Below, in pieces: positions 4,594 through 6,824 of a DNA stretch of 6,824 nucleotides. The notes under the pieces were generated by a model. The model did not search any database and was not told where the DNA came from. It worked only from the letters and a program-made list of their open reading frames with translations. Location of the stretch: positions 1-6,824 of the forward strand of contig CALEJY010000126.1 in the NCBI GenBank assembly GCA_937898445.1, written 5' to 3'. The first letter of the stretch is position 1, and each line of letters starts with the position of its first letter. The stretch comes from an uncultured Candidatus Melainabacteria bacterium (GTDB taxonomy: Bacteria; Cyanobacteriota; Vampirovibrionia; Gastranaerophilales; Gastranaerophilaceae). Both the position numbers and the translations under genes were made by a program.

Positions 4594-5448
4594 TTATGCC
4601 ATATCAATGCGTTTTTTCTCTGCGATAAGTTTTTCGTAAACCCATTCCGGTACGAAGTTTTTACCCAAAACAATTTGACCGTTCATAATATTTGGTGCGT
4701 GGAAATCAGATCCGCCCGTTACGATTAGACCTAATTCTTCTGCCATAGATGAAAAATATTCAACACAAGCCGGAGAGTGTTTTCTGTGGTAAGCTTCAAT
4801 ACCTCTCAATCCGTATTGCATCAATTCTTTAACCAATTCTTCTGCGATATCCAAATCATGAGGATGTGCAATTACAGGAATTCCGCCTGCATCGTAGATG
4901 ATTTCAACTGCATCCTGTGGTGTAACAGTTTTTCTCTGAACATAAACCGGAGAATCATCATGGATATATTTTGCATAAGCTTCAATAACACTTGAAGTTC
5001 CGCCTGCATTTGTAATCGCTTTTGCAATATGAGGGCGACCGATACTTCCGCCTTCTGCAACTTGTTTTTTGATATCTTCAAATTTTATGCGAATACCTTC
5101 TTTTTTAGCCAACAAGTCAATGATTTCTTTAGTTTGTTTAACACGTGCTTGTTGCTGCATTTTTAGCATACTTTGAAAATCACTGTTATTAACATCCATA
5201 AAATATCCCAAAATATGGACTTCGTAATTTTTGTAAAGGGTGTTAACCTCAATACCTTGAATAATTTCGAGTTTATCTTCTCTATTTGTTTTCTTTAAAT
5301 ATTCTTTGGCGACCGGATAGGACAAAACGTTGTCGTGGTCTGTCAAAGCAATTGCTTGTAATCCGACATCAATTGCGGTGTCGACAATCTTTTCCGGCGA
5401 AAATACACCGTCGGAATAAAGGGTGTGAATATGCAAATCACTTTTCAT
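4594..5448 (-). CDS. PHP-domain phosphoesterase (RNase AM / nucleoside-bisphosphate phosphatase type)
   Basis: A 284-residue PHP-family metal-dependent phosphoesterase. The metal-binding signature is complete: D-L-H-I-H-T-L-Y-S-D-G (4-14, with H6, H8, D13), L-T-D-H-D-N (35-40), G-I-E-V-N (65-69), H78, G-R-P-H-I-A (137-142), A-H-P-H (194-197), H221 and G-S-D-F-H-A (246-251). Length and the G-R-P-H and A-H-P blocks fit the YciV/TrpH group, whose studied members act as 5'-to-3' exonucleases on short RNA (RNase AM) or dephosphorylate 3',5'-nucleoside bisphosphates such as pAp. They are less like histidinol phosphatases or polymerase PHP domains. The ATG overlaps the end of the ymdB-like gene by 11 nt, with AGGAAG (complement of 5455-5460) inside that gene as Shine-Dalgarno, so translation is probably coupled. 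With rny and ymdB upstream, a role in RNA or nucleotide turnover is the most sensible inference; the exact substrate is not fixed by sequence. Confidence 0.9.
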   Translation of the reverse strand: MKSDLHIHTLYSDGVFSPEKIVDTAIDVGLQAIALTDHDNVLSYPVAKEYLKKTNREDKLEIIQGIEVNTLYKNYEVHILGYFMDVNNSDFQSMLKMQQQARVKQTKEIIDLLAKKEGIRIKFEDIKKQVAEGGSIGRPHIAKAITNAGGTSSVIEAYAKYIHDDSPVYVQRKTVTPQDAVEIIYDAGGIPVIAHPHDLDIAEELVKELMQYGLRGIEAYHRKHSPACVEYFSSMAEELGLIVTGGSDFHAPNIMNGQIVLGKNFVPEWVYEKLIAEKKRIDMA

Positions 5449-6271
5449 TTTCCGCTTCCTTTTTCTCTTTATCTACGTAACAAAAAATTCTTCTTATAGC
5501 TACAGTATGCCCGCTTGTTGGATTAATTTCAACTTCAACAGCATTAATTTGGACAGCATTACCGTCAGCTACGTCATAGCGTTCAGGAACTACAGTTGTA
5601 AATCTGTGTAATGAAGTTTCGTATTCCATTCCAATTACACTTTCTTTTGTGCCGCAAAAACCGGCATCTGTTATGTAGCCCATATTGTTTATAATTTGCT
5701 CATCCGCAGTTTGAACGTGTGTATGTGTGCCGAAAAATGCACTTACTCCTAATTCTGAACAAAATCTTGCAAAACAAATTTTTTCTGCAGTTGCTTCAGC
5801 GTGAAAATCAACAATTACAATAGGAGTAATTTTTTTTATACGTTCAATTTCGTCTTTCACAACAACCCATTGTGAATCGACCGGAGCCATAAATACTCGA
5901 CCTAAAACATTTATGACACCTATTTTTATGCCGTTTGCAAGCTCAAAAATTCGACTTCCGCAACCGGCAGTTCCATTAGGATAATTAATAGGGCGGATTA
6001 ATTTGTCTGCCCTATCGATGTAGTTAAAAATCTCTTTTTTATCCCAAATATGGTTTCCTGAAGTCATACAGTCTACGCCATATTCGGATATTTCATTATA
6101 ATTCTTTTCTGTTAAACCAAAACCATGTGATGCGTTTTCGACATTTGCGATGACAAAAGAAGGTGTGGTATTTGGATGATTTTGCAAGTAATCTCTTAGC
6201 GCAAACCTTCCCGGTCTGCCTACCATATCTCCGAAAAATATAACTTTTATTGTTTTATCATCACTCATCAT
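5438..6271 (-). CDS. ymdB: YmdB-like metallophosphoesterase (TIGR00282 type)
   Basis: A 277-residue cytosolic calcineurin-like phosphodiesterase; the family is about 265 residues. Bacillus subtilis YmdB hydrolyses 2',3'-cyclic nucleotides and affects RNase Y-dependent gene expression and biofilm decisions. The dinuclear-metal motifs are all present: F-G-D-M-V-G-R-P-G (13-21, D15), A-N-V-E-N-A-S-H-G (42-50, E45, N46), S-G-N-H-I-W-D (71-77, N73, H74), D-F-H-A-E (155-159, H157) and G-T-H-T-H-V-Q-T-A-D (181-190, H183, H185). The first of two adjacent ATGs is listed; the second (6268-6266) is equally possible, since only a weak GGAAT-like site lies upstream. The charged K-E-K-K-E-A-E-N-E-K tail overlaps the PHP gene. 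It lies 70 nt downstream of rny, a pairing conserved in many bacteria, so co-transcription is likely although a hairpin sits in the gap. Confidence 0.95.
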   Translation of the reverse strand: MMSDDKTIKVIFFGDMVGRPGRFALRDYLQNHPNTTPSFVIANVENASHGFGLTEKNYNEISEYGVDCMTSGNHIWDKKEIFNYIDRADKLIRPINYPNGTAGCGSRIFELANGIKIGVINVLGRVFMAPVDSQWVVVKDEIERIKKITPIVIVDFHAEATAEKICFARFCSELGVSAFFGTHTHVQTADEQIINNMGYITDAGFCGTKESVIGMEYETSLHRFTTVVPERYDVADGNAVQINAVEVEINPTSGHTVAIRRIFCYVDKEKKEAENEK

Positions 6272-6302
6272 TTTAGCATTCCATTTTTATATAAAAGGTT
6301 TT

Positions 6303-6332
6303 TGGCGTTAAGAACTTATTGCCTTAACGCCA
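6303..6332. other. 10-bp perfect stem-loop between rny and ymdB, no U-tract
   Basis: TGGCGTTAAG (6303-6312) pairs exactly with CTTAACGCCA (6323-6332) around a 10-base loop. On the minus (transcribed) strand it starts ten bases after the rny stop codon and is followed by AAAAACC rather than a U-run; the plus-strand orientation also lacks a T-run after the stem. It is therefore not a standard intrinsic terminator. It may protect the 3' end of a processed rny transcript, set the rny to ymdB expression ratio, or be a protein-binding dyad. Confidence 0.7.
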
Positions 6333-6341
6333 TATCTAACC

Positions 6342-6824
6342 TTATTTAGCTATTTCAGTTGTACGGAATTCTCGAACTACGGTTACTCTGATTTGTCCTG
6401 GATAATCGAGTTCTGTTTCAATACGTTTTGCAACATCTCTGGCAAGTTTTTGAGAAGCTAAATCGTCGAATTTTTCTGATTCAACAATAATTCTAACTTC
6501 ACGACCAGCCTGAACTGCAAATGATTGTTTAATACCATCAAAACTGTTTACGATTTCTTCAATTTTTTGTAAACGTTTGATGTAAATTTCTAATGTATCA
6601 CGTCTAGCTCCCGGTCTGCCTGCTGAAATTGCATCAGCAACTTTTACAAGAACAGCTTCAATTGTGTTAGCAACAACATCATCGTGGTGAGCTTCAATTG
6701 CGTGAATTACTTCCGGTCTTTCGCCGTATCTTGATGCGATTTCAACACCAAGTTGAATATGGGTTCCTTCTTGAGTTTGGTCTACGGCTTTTCCGATATC
6801 GTGCAAAAGTCCTGCACGTTTTGC
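6342..6824 (-). CDS. rny: Ribonuclease Y, C-terminal part (5' end outside window)
   Basis: The last 160 codons of RNase Y, the membrane-anchored endoribonuclease that starts mRNA decay in many bacteria lacking RNase E; full-length proteins have about 510-520 residues. The visible part opens in the HD domain, A-K-R-A-G-L-L-H-D-I-G-K-A-V-D, with the metal-binding H-D pair at visible residues 8-9. A second HD-domain block, A-I-E-A-H-H-D-D-V, follows. The family-specific stretch A-I-S-A-G-R-P-G-A-R-R-D-T-L-E and the conserved end A-V-Q-A-G-R-E-V-R-I-I-V...L-D-Y-P-G-Q-I-R-V-T-V-V-R-E are both clear. The frame continues through the window edge, so no start exists here; the TTG at 6806-6804 is an internal leucine codon. 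The N-terminal membrane helix, coiled coil and KH domain must lie beyond 6824. It heads the visible minus-strand operon with ymdB and PHP genes. Confidence 0.97.
   Translation of the reverse strand, partial: AKRAGLLHDIGKAVDQTQEGTHIQLGVEIASRYGERPEVIHAIEAHHDDVVANTIEAVLVKVADAISAGRPGARRDTLEIYIKRLQKIEEIVNSFDGIKQSFAVQAGREVRIIVESEKFDDLASQKLARDVAKRIETELDYPGQIRVTVVREFRTTEIAK

Noticed and set aside
4777..5081. Open frames on both strands within the PHP gene
   Set aside because: Both overlap a gene with a full set of PHP metal-binding motifs and have no start signals of their own.
6303..6332. Intrinsic terminator between rny and ymdB
   Set aside because: The stem is perfect but no T-run follows it on either strand, so it is listed as a stem-loop of unknown role instead.
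6804..6806. TTG as the start codon of the rny fragment
   Set aside because: The frame stays open to the window edge and the preceding codons A-K-R-A-G-L match the RNase Y HD domain, so this TTG is an internal leucine.
1..6824. CRISPR array, tRNA or rRNA gene, insertion sequence
   Set aside because: Reading both strands showed no spaced long direct repeats, no cloverleaf-like segment with conserved T-loop, and no transposase-like reading frame.

Overview
The window is AT-rich (about one third G+C by eye) bacterial chromosome with compact operons, TTGNNN/TATAAT-type promoters and good Shine-Dalgarno sites. Gene content is mainly housekeeping: HU, a GT2 glycosyltransferase, adenine phosphoribosyltransferase, YmdB-like phosphodiesterase and RNase Y. 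A lineage guess rests on three things: a cytosolic protein with an N-terminal N-V-Q-P-I-S...P-T-F-N-G pattern, a pilin-like protein ending in a G-K-D-I-F-G...D-G-G-K-I...C...C domain, and a cyanobacteria-like heptamer repeat at the left edge. Together they recall gut non-photosynthetic relatives of cyanobacteria (Melainabacteria/Vampirovibrionia, order Gastranaerophilales). This is pattern memory, not a search result.

Left part (1-600). A minus-strand reading frame leaves the window at position 1. It has a near-consensus promoter, a 17-bp dyad across the expected transcription start, and a strong ribosome binding site, but it runs into four degenerate heptamers (GARTRGT). Across a very AT-rich 201-bp gap lies a divergent 71-residue HTH-like protein whose -10 box sits six bases before its ATG, so its mRNA may be leaderless. 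A bidirectional terminator separates it from HU.

Middle (600-3920). HU (minus) and a plus-strand unit diverge from a shared regulatory gap of about 160 bp. The plus unit is a membrane-bound processive-type GT2 glycosyltransferase, apt, and a 251-residue unknown protein. It ends at a strong terminator that works in both directions.

Right part (3939-6824, all minus). Transcription order is rny (3'-terminal 160 codons only), a U-tract-less hairpin, a ymdB-like gene, a PHP phosphoesterase overlapping ymdB by 11 nt, then 13 nt later a small single-pass membrane protein. The first three are all linked to RNA or nucleotide turnover. The fourth looks like a pilin-type protein whose prepilin cleavage glycine is replaced by histidine. 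This degenerate pilin and the regulated-looking left-edge promoter are the two most unusual things in the window; no clearly new multi-gene system is evident.
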